A stretch of DNA of 64,000 nucleotides from Euptelea pleiosperma (GCA_035048495.1 CM068544.1:49563893-49627892), one strand, 5' to 3'; positions 35,970 to 47,441 are shown, counted from the first letter of the stretch. The notes: generated by a model not told the origin, from the sequence alone. Translations and numbers: made by a program.

Positions 35970-35999
35970 TTTTATTATGAATTGTGATGAATTTTAATC

Positions 36000-37470
36000 T
36001 TTAATTGTTGAATAATTATCTTCACTCGACCGTTGGGAGGATTGCGTTTTCAAAATAAAATGAAGGGCAATTTCGATATTATGCTCTTAAAAAGGGGTAC
36101 TTAGAGAAAATGACCCCATCAGTCCACACGCACGCTTGAGAGCGACACGAAGCTGCCACCCTCATAAACGACATGAAGAGAAACCAGTCAACAGATACGC
36201 CAGGTTGGCATCTCTTCAGTCTCTCCACTCTCCACCACCTAAAACTGCGTAAAAATGACAAAATCACCCTTCAAAGGCTAAATTAATTACAAGAAATATA
36301 CAACAAACAAAGAGGGTTTTGGAATGTTTGGCATTGGTAGGAGGAAGAAGACGAAGACAAAGAGGAAGAGGAAGACGAAGACTTAGACTTAAAAAAAAAA
36401 AAAGTCCGCTTAGGAAGGAGTGACAATATCAGAATGAGACAATCCCTCCCTTCAATATCAATGTCTCTCTTTACTAACTTTACACTTTATTTTTCTCTAA
36501 TCACGTTTAACCCTACAATAAGTATCATTTCTAATGTTTATCTTTGTTCCCAACCAATGTCCCATCACTATTTCCGTTACAATGGTTTAACGGCCTAGGG
36601 CCGTTGCTGTTTCTTGTCAGATTCTAATGTACAGGGGCAAAACGGAAAAAAGGGGAAATAATGGGAAAAAATGGCGCTAAAATTCAAATTTTGAATGTCA
36701 AATTTTCAATAAAATTTGTAACAGAAATAACTAGTGTTTTTTAACAATTTTTTCAGAAAACATCGGTAGTTATTTTCGTTACAACGGAAAAATAACTTCT
36801 GAGCGTTAAAATGGGGGTACATAACGTTACGGGGGAGGTCTGAATCTGTTATTCTTGTTATTACGGCCATTTTTTTTTATACCATGGACTGAAAATTCAT
36901 CACCATCTAAATTATATTGATATACTTTTTCAACATTGCTCTTTGTAATTTTTCTGATCCATCCAGAAGAATGTGATAGAACGTACGGTTACGCTCATTC
37001 GGTCAATTCTTGGCAGAACAGCTCTTTGCCGGGACCCCAGCGGGTCATAGCCACCTGCATAATTTTAGTCAGCAACGTACTAATCAATCGGGAACTGAAC
37101 AAATTATTGTTGAAAATTTTAGATTGGGGCTTTTTTTTCCTTGAGTTCTATTTGGTTTAAAGAGCAAATCAGGGTCTCTTTTATAGAACGAAATTAAAAA
37201 GAATATCAGAAGGGGTCAATTACTACTTTTAAGGCTAATTTCGACATTTTAGAAAAAATTGAAAAGCGATTTGTTTTCTACCGGTACCGGTACCAACTCC
37301 ATCGTTTATCCCCAGAAAAGCATAGATTTTTGGTATTGAATAAACATTAAATTCATCCAACTCTTAGGAGCAAGTCTCATCCAATAGATCGTCCATGTCA
37401 TCACAAACAATCAATCAATCTCAATCGTCGGTGATAAATGTGTCATCAATTATAAGATGGGTCCCAAATT
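36000..37470. other. Upstream of WUN1-like 1; AACGGCCGTTA fragment and GA-rich tract
   Basis: GAAGAC-type purine repeat at 36340-36385; a degenerate AACGGCCGTTAT element at 36575-36880. No gene. Confidence 0.45.
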
Positions 37471-37474
37471 TCTC

Positions 37475-37482
37475 TTATAAAA
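37475..37482 (+). promoter_or_regulatory. TATA box of WUN1-like gene 1
   Basis: TTATAAAA lies about 120 bp before the start codon, with a plausible initiation site near 37510. It gives a short unspliced leader. Confidence 0.65.
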
Positions 37483-37599
37483 GGTACTCCCCACCTAAGA
37501 CATTCCATGCAAAAAAAAAAGAAAAAGGGACAACTTAATTGTTAACCCACACACAATCTCTGCAAGTTCTCTGTTCCACTGCTTCATCTTCTCTTTAAA

Positions 37600-38073
37600 A
37601 TGGCGACTCACGACCTCGAATCACTGGCACCGGAGTCGGAAATCCGTAACAAGGCCATCGTTGAAGCGCTTTACACGGCTTTAACACATGGTGACACGGA
37701 AATTGTAGCTAGGCTTCTGGCTAGTGATCTTGAATGGTGGTTCCATGGACCCCCACGTTGTCAACACATGATGCGGATGCTTACAGGGGAATCGATTCAC
37801 ACAGAATTCAAGTTCGAACCTCGTAACGTGATGGTCATCGACGACCGGGTGATCGTCGAGGGATGGGAAGGAGATCAGGCTTACTGGGTGCATGTGTGGA
37901 GTCTGAAAGATGGGTTGATCACTCAATTCCGGGAGTACTTCAACACATGGCTGACAGTGAGAGACCTGAGGCCTCTGGTGTGGGAGGTCGGACAGGAGAT
38001 GCACACGGTGTGGCAGAGCGAACCTCGCGAGCATCTCACGCGATCATTGCCGGGTCTCGTACTAGCCATATGA
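37600..38073 (+). CDS. Wound-induced protein 1-like (WUN1/SAG20 family, NTF2-like fold)
   Basis: The uninterrupted 157-residue reading starts in good context (TTTAAAATGGCG). The family is a single SnoaL/NTF2-like domain induced by wounding, senescence and ozone in plants; no biochemical function is established. Hallmarks seen: NKAIVEALYTALTHGD (about 17-32), LLASDLEWWFHGPP (39-52), HMMRMLTG (56-63), VEGWEGD and WVHVWSLKDGLITQFREYFN (about 96-115), then TWLTVRD. The protein ends SLPGLVLAI, exactly as its paralogue on the other strand 8.7 kb away. The two genes converge, so they are probably an old inverted local duplication. Confidence 0.9.
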   Translation: MATHDLESLAPESEIRNKAIVEALYTALTHGDTEIVARLLASDLEWWFHGPPRCQHMMRMLTGESIHTEFKFEPRNVMVIDDRVIVEGWEGDQAYWVHVWSLKDGLITQFREYFNTWLTVRDLRPLVWEVGQEMHTVWQSEPREHLTRSLPGLVLAI

Positions 38074-38349
38074 GCTAGTAGCTGGAAGCACTAAGCAGTA
38101 AGCACTGCACGAATTGGGCCTACATGTGTCGGAAGATATCAAATAAGATTAAGTTAGCAACTTAGCATAGAGTCTGTTTTTCAGAAAACTTTGTATAAAA
38201 TTATGAACGTAGAACTTGCAAACAAAAAAGGAATGCTCTGTTGTTAATTAAGGAAAGATTCCACCACATATGGCATTCTGGGTTGGGGCACGCACGCTCA
38301 CACGGGCTTCACAAGACCTTCCACCTTCTTGTCCAGCACGCCGACGTCG
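38074..38349. other. 3' flank of WUN1-like gene 1
   Basis: AT-rich sequence with no strong polyadenylation signal that I can single out. Confidence 0.35.
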
Positions 38350-38837
38350 TGATGAGGGAGGGACCATAGTATGAGCCACATGGCACACTTGGTCAGTGGT
38401 CTCTAAGAATGTGCCATACTGTAGTCTGTAACGTCATCAACGTTGATGAGGCCCCTACATTCATTCATGTGCAACGTGGTGTCCCCTTAGTACTACTTTA
38501 AAGCCAAAACTTGGGTTGGGGCACGCCCCTTCACATGGGCTTCACAAGGACGTAGCCACATGGCACACTCTTAGAGACCACTGACGGTATGGGTGTTTGA
38601 CCATTCGTAGGTCCGCATATGATCCTGATTAGTGATTTCAAACCTTTGGATCATAGTACCCCACATAATGCTCAAATTTCAGAGTTAAAAAATCAATCCA
38701 TGAAAAGGACTCCAATCGAATGCTTAGATAGTGATTCAGGCTGATTTTTTGTGTATATGGTCGGTGGTCTCTAGTAGTGTGCCACTTCTTCCAAAGACGC
38801 CCCTGCAACGTGCCACCTCCTAAAACATATTTTTTTT
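38350..38837. mobile_element. Foldback family A fragments
   Basis: Two left-arm-like pieces (AGTATGAGCCACATGGCACA; AGCCACATGGCACACTCTTA then GACCACTGACGGTATGG) with short right-arm remnants. They are overlapping and truncated. Confidence 0.5.
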
Positions 38838-39215
38838 AAGGGAAATTTTAGTCGCACCCCACAGAATGTGAGGGCACCCGAAACCCTTGAATTTTTTAAT
38901 TCCTGTAATGCCCTATTATGTTAGGGCATTTGGGTGCAAAGACCCAAAGACTATAAATCACTAATCAGGCTGATTTTTGGTTTGCAAGTCCACCGAGGAA
39001 CTGGCCAAACATCCATACGGTCAGCGCCCTTTAATAGTGTGCCACGTGGCTCGTATTGTGGGTTCCCGTTGTGATTGAAGTTTTACTCGTTTGATAGTGC
39101 TGTGGGGTGCATTCAACAGGGTCGGGTGCCCTCACAAATTTTGAAATAAAATATGGGGTGCATACAACAGTTCGGGTGCCCTCACATTTTGTGGGGTGCC
39201 ACCAATTTTTCCCTT
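38838..39215. mobile_element. Foldback element with GCACCCCACA ends carrying half of a family A element
   Basis: AAGGGAAATTTTAG and GCACCCCACAGAATGTGAGG at the left pair with CCTCACATTTTGTGGGGTGC and TTTTTCCCTT at the right. Inside, 38937-39092 is a right half of family A ending GAAGTTTTACTCG. Confidence 0.75.
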
Positions 39216-39634
39216 TTTTTAATTTCTACCCAAAAAGAAATTAAAATTTTATAAAATGGCAAAAATAACCTATGGTCGTAGCATGGGCTTGATAAGGTGG
39301 GCTAGAGCCGGCTCGTTCATGTTAGGAAACTCGAGAGTTTTGCGTGGAGCCCAACATTCCTTTTAGACTGAGAAAAGTTGCTCTGAGCCAACTGATGAGA
39401 AGTCTCGCAAGCACTGGAGAGTGGAGAGGTTAAAAGGGAAAAGAATAGAGTCCTGCTATCCCACAAATAACCGAACAAAATATGTGCGGTTGAGGCCATT
39501 TGACCGTTGGATGCAAGAGATCTACACAGTTGTTGCCTCGCGTAATGTGGATCTCTTGAATCCAATGCTCATTGGCCTCAAACCCGACATATTTTTATCC
39601 GGTAATACGTGGATAGTATTTTCCAAAGAAATAA

Positions 39635-39987
39635 GGAAAAAATGTAACAAGGTGAAGCACCATTTTGGTTACTCAACGCTGCCATCTTGGCCCACTGACC
39701 GCATGGATGTTTTAGCCACCCCCTTGTGGATATACAGACCAAAACTCACCCTGATTTGTAATCTCTAACCATTAGATTTTAGTACTTTTTAAGGCGTGAT
39801 TGTAGCTGATAGATTCAAAAAAAAAAAGAAAATTAGTACTAAAAGCAACGGCTAAAAATCATCGAACAAGCTGATTTTTGCTATGAATGTCTACTAAGGA
39901 GTGGGCTAAACACCATGCGGTCAGTAGGCTCAGGTGGCAGCGTTGAGTAACAGAAAAGCTTGAGGTATACCTTGTACATCACGACCC
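39635..39987. mobile_element. Foldback MITE, family B (ATGTAACAAGGT ends), intact
   Basis: The 353-bp element is flanked by a perfect 9-bp duplication AAGAAATAA (39626-39634 and 39988-39996). The left end reads GGAAAAAATGTAACAAGG; the right end reads ACCTTGTACATCACGACCC. The arms include CAACGCTGCCATCTTGGCCC and its complement, then GACCGCATGGATGTTTTAGC. Confidence 0.9.
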
Positions 39988-40221
39988 AAGAAATAATGCT
40001 ACCCGAAGTAAAACAAGCTATTGACAGTTGGATTCATGAGATCCACGGTACACGAAGTAAAACAAGCAGAATGAATATTTTACCCTTGCAGTCGTTTTCT
40101 CGTGGACCATGGATCTCTTGAATCCAACGGTCAGAGGCTCCAACCACAAATATTTTTGCGTTTGGCTCAAGGGAAAAACCTATTTGTGATGCACGTGTGG
40201 TGACGGCCACATAAGTGATCT

Positions 40222-40490
40222 CGAGTAAAACTTTGATGACAGGGTCCTGTCATCAAGGCTAATGATAGGGCACAATATGAGCCACGTGGAACACTCTTAG
40301 AGGACCCTGACAGTATGGATGTTTTTTCAATCCCTAGGTGGACATACAAACCAAAAATCAGCTCGATTAGTGATTTCGAACCTGTGGATCTTTGTACCTC
40401 AAATAATGCTCAAATTCACATGGTTAAAATCAACCCATGAAAATAATTCCAATCCAACTCTTAGAAATCACCAATCGGTCGGATTCATTT
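40222..40490. mobile_element. Foldback family A left arm with AGTAAAACTTTGATGACAG ends
   Basis: GAGTAAAACTTTGATGACAG and a small inverted GGTCCTGTCATCAAG, followed by CACAATATGAGCCACGTGG and the GATGTTTTTTCAATCCCTAGG block. Truncated after the core. Confidence 0.6.
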
Positions 40491-40684
40491 GAAGGGTAAC
40501 TAAAATATGGTTAATCATCCAAAGAGAACCCAACAGATCAGATTATCATATCGTTGCCATCATTCTATTGGGTGAATTTTCAGCCTACAAGAACTACGAG
40601 GGACCATATCAAGCGGTGGCGGGCGCATACACGTATATGAGCCTATAACCTGTATAGAGTGTAGACTGTACTTCATGTCATGGT

Positions 40685-40895
40685 TTAAAAAACGGCCGTT
40701 ATAACAGATTTGGACCTCCCCTGTTACGTTATGAACTGTTAAGATGCTGAAAAATAATGGCCGTTATTTTCGTTACAACGGCCATTATTTTTTGTTGTTT
40801 TTCTGTCATAACGAAAACAACGACTGCTATTTTATGGAAATTTTATGAAAAAAAAAATGGCCGTTATTTCCGTGTTTTCCCATTATTTTCCATTG
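40685..40895. mobile_element. AACGGCCGTTAT-type element, left part
   Basis: GGTTTAAAAAACGGCCGTTA opens the copy and several more AATGGCCGTTAT palindromes follow. The right end is lost. Confidence 0.65.
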
Positions 40896-41528
40896 GAAAA
40901 GGGCCCATAAGAACAATTGGTTTTAATAGTAGTGGTGGGCGGCTGTGTTGCGAGCTAGTGATTGTAGGGGTATTTTTGGAAAGAGAAGCAAAATAAAAAA
41001 GTTTCAACTCAGAGAGTAGTTTTAGAAAGATTAATTTGGAAGGGTTAATAAGTAAACTGGGGGATTTGCATTACATTCACTTGCCACAATTTTGGTGTTG
41101 CAAATGCTTGAATTCATTTTGTTAAGGAGAGTTTGCAAGGGCTTGGCAGCCACTTGCACACTATCTCATTTGCACCCCTCCAACCAATCATGTGCAATCC
41201 CAAAATCGTGGCAAGTGCGTGCATTTGCATCCCAATGCAACGAACTAAGTAGGACCTAAGTAAACATCGTGTGGTTGTACTGCAGTTTTGGGTTTAAAAT
41301 AATAATAGATAATAGATAGATATTTTAAACATGTTACCGTAATCGCCGAAAAAGAATGACCTTAGACCCCAAAAGCATGCACGGAACAGCACTATGATTA
41401 TCGTAACATGAAGCGTACATGATCACGATCCGGCAATGATCGTGTACATGATTCTATAATACAAACTACTTATCCATATTCTACAACTACTAGCTACATC
41501 CCTTCCTCAATGTGGATGGGTTAACGAT
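40896..41528. other. Intergenic, nothing seen
   Basis: No gene or element supported. Confidence 0.4.
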
Positions 41529-41537
41529 AATTTGATA

Positions 41538-41913
41538 GGCTCAGGCTCAGGCTCCGGTTACAGGACACAATATGAGCCATGTGGCACGCTCTTAGAGGAC
41601 TCCGACTATATGGATGTTTGGCAAATCCCTAAGTGGACCTACAAACCAAAAATCATCCTGATTAGTGATTTAGTGGCGTTGGATTGGACTTATTTTCATG
41701 GGTTGATCTCAACTGTTGGAATTTGAGCAGTATTTAAGGTACAAATATCCAACGTCTAGAAATCACTAATCAAGCTAATTTTTGGTTAGTAGGTACCCCT
41801 AGGGATTGGCCAAACATCCATACGGTCAAAGTCCTCTAAGAGTGTGCCTCGTGGCTCATATTGTGTCCTATAACCGGAGCCTGTCATTTTAGGGCGGTAA
41901 CTGGAGCCGGCCC
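41538..41913. mobile_element. Foldback MITE, family A, intact
   Basis: The 376-bp element has a perfect 9-bp duplication AATTTGATA (41529-41537 and 41914-41922). The right terminus is the long form with GCCCTAAAATGACAGG-type sequence; the left has lost part of it. The shared arms TATGAGCCATGTGGCACGCT and GATGTTTGGCAAATCCCTA are present in both orientations. Confidence 0.9.
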
Positions 41914-41967
41914 AATTTGATAAGCGAAGAGGTCACAAACTCAGATTCTTTGAATAGGTTCTTTATT

Positions 41968-42132
41968 GTTCACTTTTGGTCACTTGTTTTAGTGATCCAT
42001 CGTCATGGGTATGGGTGGGTCACTTCTTTATAGAAACCAGTCATGTCAAGATTGACACGGGTACTTGTCAAGTGTGCAGGCCTTAGTGACCAATATGACT
42101 AAAGCATCACTAAAGCAAGTGACCAAAAATGG
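41968..42132. mobile_element. Short inverted repeat element (TTGGTCACTTGNTTTAGTGA arms)
   Basis: TTTTGGTCACTTGTTTTAGT at the left and ACTAAAGCAAGTGACCAAAA at the right, about 160 bp apart. A single arm of the same type is at about 17397. Confidence 0.65.
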
Positions 42133-42378
42133 ATTCGGCTCTTCAACATCATCATCATCGTTCACGTGCCTGGGTAGTCATTCCAAATTTTTAAACTTCA
42201 AGCTAAATGCCCCACAACATTTCAAATTAGAGTCCTTTTCACTAAGCGTGCAAATAGATATTGCAAAAGTAGCTTTGGTTGCTTGATGCCTTTATAGGAC
42301 CTCAGCTCTTATACCCATGACATCTTATCCAAAAATTAGTCATCACTACATCCAATTAATACCATAGTTACCAGAAAT

Positions 42379-43111
42379 AGGGCTGGCAGTGGATTGGGTT
42401 CGAGTCTGATTCGTCTGATTGGTACTGATCTTGTACCAATCTAATAAGAAATCCAACGGTCTAGACACGATCGGATCAATAAAATTCAATTTCAAAATCG
42501 ATTTGATATTTTATTTTTTTGATAAGTCAAATACATTAAAGGAGATCGAGAAGATCTCAAAAAAGAGTAAGAGTATAACAAGGTAAGGAAGCAAAAGACA
42601 AAAATGAAGAGCGCCCAATGGGTACAGCATAGGACCTACCCTCTCTTCATAATGGTATCAAACCTAAACACCGTATCATTGAAGAAGACACCTCTCATCT
42701 CCGGGAAGATGGATCCCCAAGAGGAGAGGAGTGTCTTTATGCTAATGAGGGTCTCATGTATGTAATGTTTCATCTCCCTAAATGTTCTACCATTTCTCTC
42801 CAACCATTTGACCCAGATCACCGCATTAGGTACCATTCTCCATAGAATTAGATATTATTAAAACCAATCTGATATTATTAAATCAATTTCGGGTTCGATC
42901 CCGATTTGATCCAACAAGTATATTATATACATAGTATGGATATCGGGTTAATATCAGATTAGAACAAGGTTGATGCGGTACCGATCCATTAAGAGATGGA
43001 ATCGATAATCTATGATCCAGTACCGATCTGATAACGAAAAATAAGATTCTAGATCTAGTTTTTTCGGATCAGATCCGATCTTAGGTCAATCCGATCCATT
43101 GCCTGCCCTAA
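42379..43111. mobile_element. Inverted-repeat element (AGGGCTGGCAGTGGAT ends) with nested LINE
   Basis: AGGGCTGGCAGTGGAT at the left and ATCCATTGCCTGCCCT at the right. The 9-mer ACCAGAAAT flanks both sides (42370-42378, 43112-43120), consistent with a Mutator-size duplication. The interior is rich in GATCCGAT. A LINE tail lies inside at 42515-42850. Confidence 0.75.
42515..42850 (-). mobile_element. LINE 3' tail nested in the inverted-repeat element
   Basis: The minus-strand reading includes WVKWLERNGRTFREM and LSSWGSIFPEM, the C-terminal end of plant L1 proteins. The 3' end lies at the T-rich stretch near 42515 (A-rich in element sense). It is homologous to the copy at 29700-30170. Confidence 0.78.
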
Positions 43112-43120
43112 ACCAGAAAT

Positions 43121-45234
43121 CTTACTCCCATTTCCTTTTTTCCATTTGTTGTGAAACTCCTTTTGAAACTCATTTCTTCCGATGGATGGATTTACCAAAA
43201 TATTACTAAGATTCGCACCTAATACATCTCTCTTCATTGGTTTATCTACATAGTAAATCAACTTGTTTACTTTAACCATCATTTCCCATCATTGCCAACC
43301 AAAAATTAAATAAATAATTGACTCTCTATCACATTATTTTCAGTAGTCATCGAAATATAGTTTTTCCCGATCAAAGGGTACTATATACTTTTCATGTAAT
43401 TTATATTGCCGTCTCCTCATTGTCTTTATTGTCATTTTCTAATCATTTCCTATAGGTCGTATCACACGTGAAATTTAATTTTTAGGAAATGTTTCTCATT
43501 TTCATCTCACAACTATTCCCCTTCCCAAGCTTATTCATGATCAATTCTGAACTGAGACAAACTTACAGAAAAATTATGAACCAACCATAAAATTAACCCA
43601 TCTTTTTTGTATGTTCCATAGCAAGGACCTAATCGGATATAAGGCTCAACCCGTATCCAACCAGCCATACAAATGATCAGAACCCCAATCTAAATCCATT
43701 TCAGTGCTGATTCAGGATATAAATTCACTAAATACAGAATAAATATTTGGAAAGAAGAGTCGTCAAAGTCCTCATCTCACAGTACAAAACATTACACGCA
43801 AAAATTTGAGATAATTTTCTTATATTTTTAAAGACAAAAGAGGGTAAAGGAGAATTATTTTGTATACTTGAAGATATTTTTTTCCTACGCACCACAGCAG
43901 AAAATACTCACTTTCCAAGAATACTAGTTTCTTGATCATTTTTCAGACATTAAGGTGATGGTTATCCTTTTAAAAGTTTTCTAGAAATGAATCTTACCAA
44001 TAAATGTCCACGAAATGTTTCTATATCAACACATTTTGACATATGAATCCCATCTTAGAAAACTTTCCTGTGGTCATCGTACATTGCCTAACTAAAAAAG
44101 TTAGGTAGCGTTTGGTAAAACTTTTTCTTAGACCTTAAGTCTGCCGCAGGGACTGAAATTCAGTGATTTCGGTGATTAAGTGACGTATGGTAAACAACTT
44201 AATTTCAGCCCTTGTCACAAAATCATTGAAATTCAACAAAAAAGTAAATAAATAAATAAACTCAGATTCACTTTTTGCACTCAGACATAACACCGAAAAG
44301 CATCTCCTCAAAAGATTATATGATTCTTTCTTAAATGCTCATAATGTCCTCCTATGTAAGTGACCTTTTATAAAATTAGGACAAAACCATCCTGATAAAC
44401 ATTTTATAATCTCAATTGTATCCTCATCGTAAGTTTTTCATCACTTAAGCCAATTCAAGCAATCATCACTTGTTACTGAAGTTACGTGCTCTTATATAAC
44501 CCAATTGGGGTCTCATATGGGTAGTGAATTGGGATTGAAAATGACTTGGCCAGGTCAAGATCCAGAGTCCGAATATGCTGATCCGTGACCCACTAACCAA
44601 TGAAGTATGACAACATAGAATGTGTTGCCACTTGCCACTTGCCACAAGGAATAGGATGAGCATCTAAATTGATTTGTAATGCAAATTGGGGGCCACGTTT
44701 CTTGTTTCTCACCTCTACTTCTCTTATATATATGGAGTGTGAAGTATAAAGTATAACCTCCACATCTACTATCACAGAATATGTTTATGTCCGAATATGT
44801 TCAGATTTCTGATCTTATCTACCATTTTCTCTCAAATTCGTTTTTTTTTTTTTTTCTTTCCTTCGCCGACTTATTCTATCGGATAATCATCCAGGTCACG
44901 AGATATATAAACGATTAATAAACAAATCATTTTTAAAGACGTGCCTTTAACACGCTTCGTTCGGAATCTTCGGATGTAACTTATGGCGCATGTTAGTGAA
45001 TTCCTCATCTATGATCCTAAATTCCTAATATCCTGTTGGTGTTCCATTTGTTGAAAGGTCCAGATCTAGAGTGCATGCACTCAGAAACGTTGGACAGCAT
45101 ATGAAGCATATTGTCTGGTGCTCTTGCGCAGCATATTATCTCCTTCAGAAACGTGCATGTTTTTAATTTATTTTTATTTTTCAAAACATTGAAATAACAC
45201 ATTTTGCCTTTTTCAAAAGGGACATCCAACAGTG
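43121..45234. other. Intergenic, nothing coding seen
   Basis: AT-rich, with isolated TE-like phrases (TTAGGTAGCGTTTGGTAAAA at 44101, a Tourist-like end without a found partner). No gene. Confidence 0.4.
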
Positions 45235-45650
45235 GATAAAACTTTGATGACCGGGCCCTGTGTCACGTTGTTGCACGTGTGTGTGTCAGATTCATAACCT
45301 TCCTAACAACTACAGGACAGAAAAAACTAACTGTACACTGCGTCTCGACCGTACACGTGGCATGAACAGTTGTCCATCAGGGATGAAAATGCCAAGACGA
45401 GAGTTAAAACTTTTGTCTCAACGGATTGCAAATCACACAATCACAAGCCAATGAGTTCTCGGCACGTACCCAAGTGCTTTTGCAACGTACCTGCGTGCTT
45501 TTGCTTTGATGCTTTGTGGTATACGTGCCTAGAACTCATTGGTTTGTGATTGTATGTTTTGCAATCCGTCGTGACAGAATTTTCTCAAAATCTGATCCCG
45601 CCGAATTCTAACTAACTTCGATGATAGGCCCTGTCATCGAAGTTTTACTC
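45235..45650. mobile_element. Foldback element, GATAAAACTTTGATGA ends, with long inner hairpin
   Basis: The outer ends GATAAAACTTTGATGAC and TCATCGAAGTTTTACTC pair. The inner arms at about 45408-45475 and 45515-45585 pair over GCAAATCACACAATCACAAG / TTTGTGATTGTATGTTTTGC and GGCACGTACC-like blocks. The family A core is absent. Confidence 0.75.
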
Positions 45651-45685
45651 TATTTGCTATTTGGAAGGGCCATTGGCAGAAACCG

Positions 45686-45945
45686 AATAAAACTTCTGTC
45701 ACAGCGTTGTGAATAAGAGCCACGTGTCAAATTATTAGTGGACGCTGACCGTATGGATGTTTGGCCAGTCCCTCGGTGGACCTTTAAACTAAAAATCTGC
45801 CTGATTAATGATTTCTAAGCGATTCGATTGAAGTTATTTTCATGGGTTGATTTTAACGGTAGGAATTTGAACATTATTGAGCATTATTTGGGTGCAAAGA
45901 TCCAAAGGTTGTAAATCACTAATCAGGCTGATTTTACTCGTAGAA
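45686..45945. mobile_element. Foldback family A with AAAACTTCTGTCAC end, right side truncated
   Basis: AATAAAACTTCTGTCACAGC, AGAGCCACGTGTCAAATTAT, GACCGTATGGATGTTTGGCC, CTGCCTGATTAATG; then the right core AATCAGGCTGATTTTACTCG, which jumps straight to the terminal TTTTACTCG. Confidence 0.65.
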
Positions 45946-46013
45946 ACCACCTTCCATCAACCGTTTTTTAATCAAACAGTCTCCCAGCCAAAACAGGCTT
46001 AAAATTTGCATGA

Positions 46014-46212
46014 CCGGGTATCACAATATGAACCACGTGGCAAATTTTTAGAGGACATTGACCCTATGGATGTTTGACCAATCCCTAGTTGGACCTATAA
46101 ACTAAAAATGATTAGTGATTTCTAAGCGTTGGATTGGAGTCATTTTCAATGGTTGATTTTAACCGTGGCAATTTACGAAATGTGCCACGTGGCTCATATT
46201 GTGGGCGTTCAG
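46014..46212. mobile_element. Foldback family A, internally deleted
   Basis: Left arm CACAATATGAACCACGTGG to the core, then directly the right end GTGCCACGTGGCTCATATTG. Most of the right arm is missing. Confidence 0.65.
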
Positions 46213-46755
46213 GCTTATATGACCGTCGCATGTCATTTAATTTTTAATTAGAGCATGATACAGTGCTTCTTCATTCCATTTTATTAAAGTAGATCACGAT
46301 GTTGGAACCCATGATGTACTTTACAAGGTAGGTAGCTTGCTGTTTTTCCTTTTTTATTTATTTTATTAATTTGTCTGATTTCGGTTCTTCCAAAGTGCAT
46401 GTGTCATTTTAATGTAATCAAGAGAAGTGTGATCACGAATCACGAATCACGAATCACGATCAGAAAATGGAGAGACGTCATACAAGACAAACCCAGGAAC
46501 AACTTATTACTGTAGGAATAAAACACCATATAACAGACTCATTGGAAGATAACCAACGTCTCCTTATCATCCTTACCATTCCACAATCCAAATCCAATCC
46601 AAACACAACAACTATAAACAACCTTAAAAACTCAAAAGTCTCAAACCAAACAAGACCCCTCACATTTCTCCAACACACGTAATGACGTAATACGGCACTT
46701 CAGCCCATTGGAACAAACGGTTGCACCTTATTACGATACTGACCCTCTTAATTCA
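46213..46755. other. Intergenic; short AATCACG repeat
   Basis: AATCACG recurs three to four times at 46433-46460. It lies downstream of the minus-strand WUN1-like gene. Confidence 0.45.
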
Positions 46756-47277
46756 CTAAATTGCCAGCACCAGACCTGGCACGGACTTTCCACCACTATC
46801 GGAAAGCCTGCTCTCCCAAATGGGACGGCAATGAAACGAGGACGATGACGATGACGATGATATCGAGGATGAAGATGGTTGCGATGGTGATGATGATGAT
46901 GAGGATGACGGTGATGATTGATTTGAATTCCCTATGCGAGTTACTGTAAGGGATGTATTGAAGTACTCACGTACTTGCGTAATTATCCCATCAGTAACCT
47001 TCCAGGCGTGAATCCAAGATACAGAACCGTTCTGATTGCAGCCTTCGACTAAGACCGTTGATCCAAAAACATTGATGGAGCTAGGCACAAATACAAAGGA
47101 TTCGTCCGATGATGAGGCCCCAGTCAACAATCGCATCATATGCTGGTGGCAAGGTGGGCCATGGAACCACCACTCGATGTCCCGTGCCAGTAGTCGATGC
47201 ACCGTATCGACGTCTCCACCGCTTAGCGCTCCATACAGGGCCCAGACAACCCTTTTATTGTAATCTTCCTCCTCCAG
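46756..47277 (-). CDS. Wound-induced protein 1-like paralogue, no AUG at expected start
   Basis: The reading ends SVPGLVLAI (stop TAG at 46758-46756) and carries the family blocks VVWALYGALSGGDVDTV, LLARDIEWWFHGPP, HMMRLLTG, WIHAWKVTDGIITQVREYFN and TSLTVTR, plus a long Ser-rich insert that the plus-strand paralogue lacks. Homology extends upstream to an acidic LEEEDYN, but there is no in-frame ATG before the conserved domain. I place the start at a CTG (47277-47275; A at -3, G at +4), giving 173 residues. A second CTG in good context is at 47298-47296. Alternatives are an unseen upstream exon, a recent loss of ATG, or a sequence error. Function as for its paralogue. Confidence 0.75.
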   Translation of the reverse strand: MEEEDYNKRVVWALYGALSGGDVDTVHRLLARDIEWWFHGPPCHQHMMRLLTGASSSDESFVFVPSSINVFGSTVLVEGCNQNGSVSWIHAWKVTDGIITQVREYFNTSLTVTRIGNSNQSSPSSSSSSSPSQPSSSSISSSSSSSSFHCRPIWESRLSDSGGKSVPGLVLAI

Positions 47278-47441
47278 AATTGCCTGTGAGTTAGCCAGTT
47301 CTGTTAAAAAGCTGCCTTACCTAGTAAACAAGGAGAAGCAAACAGGAGTCGGGTGAGAAACTAGGCCGCGCTGGGCTTCAATCAAGATCGAGGAAAGGAA
47401 AAACTGACAGGGAATGGTACGTATGAAGAGAGATGGGGCTT

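Noticed and set aside
42065..42286. Ser-rich 73-residue plus-strand reading
   Set aside because: Its first part lies in the arm of a short inverted repeat element; no family motif.
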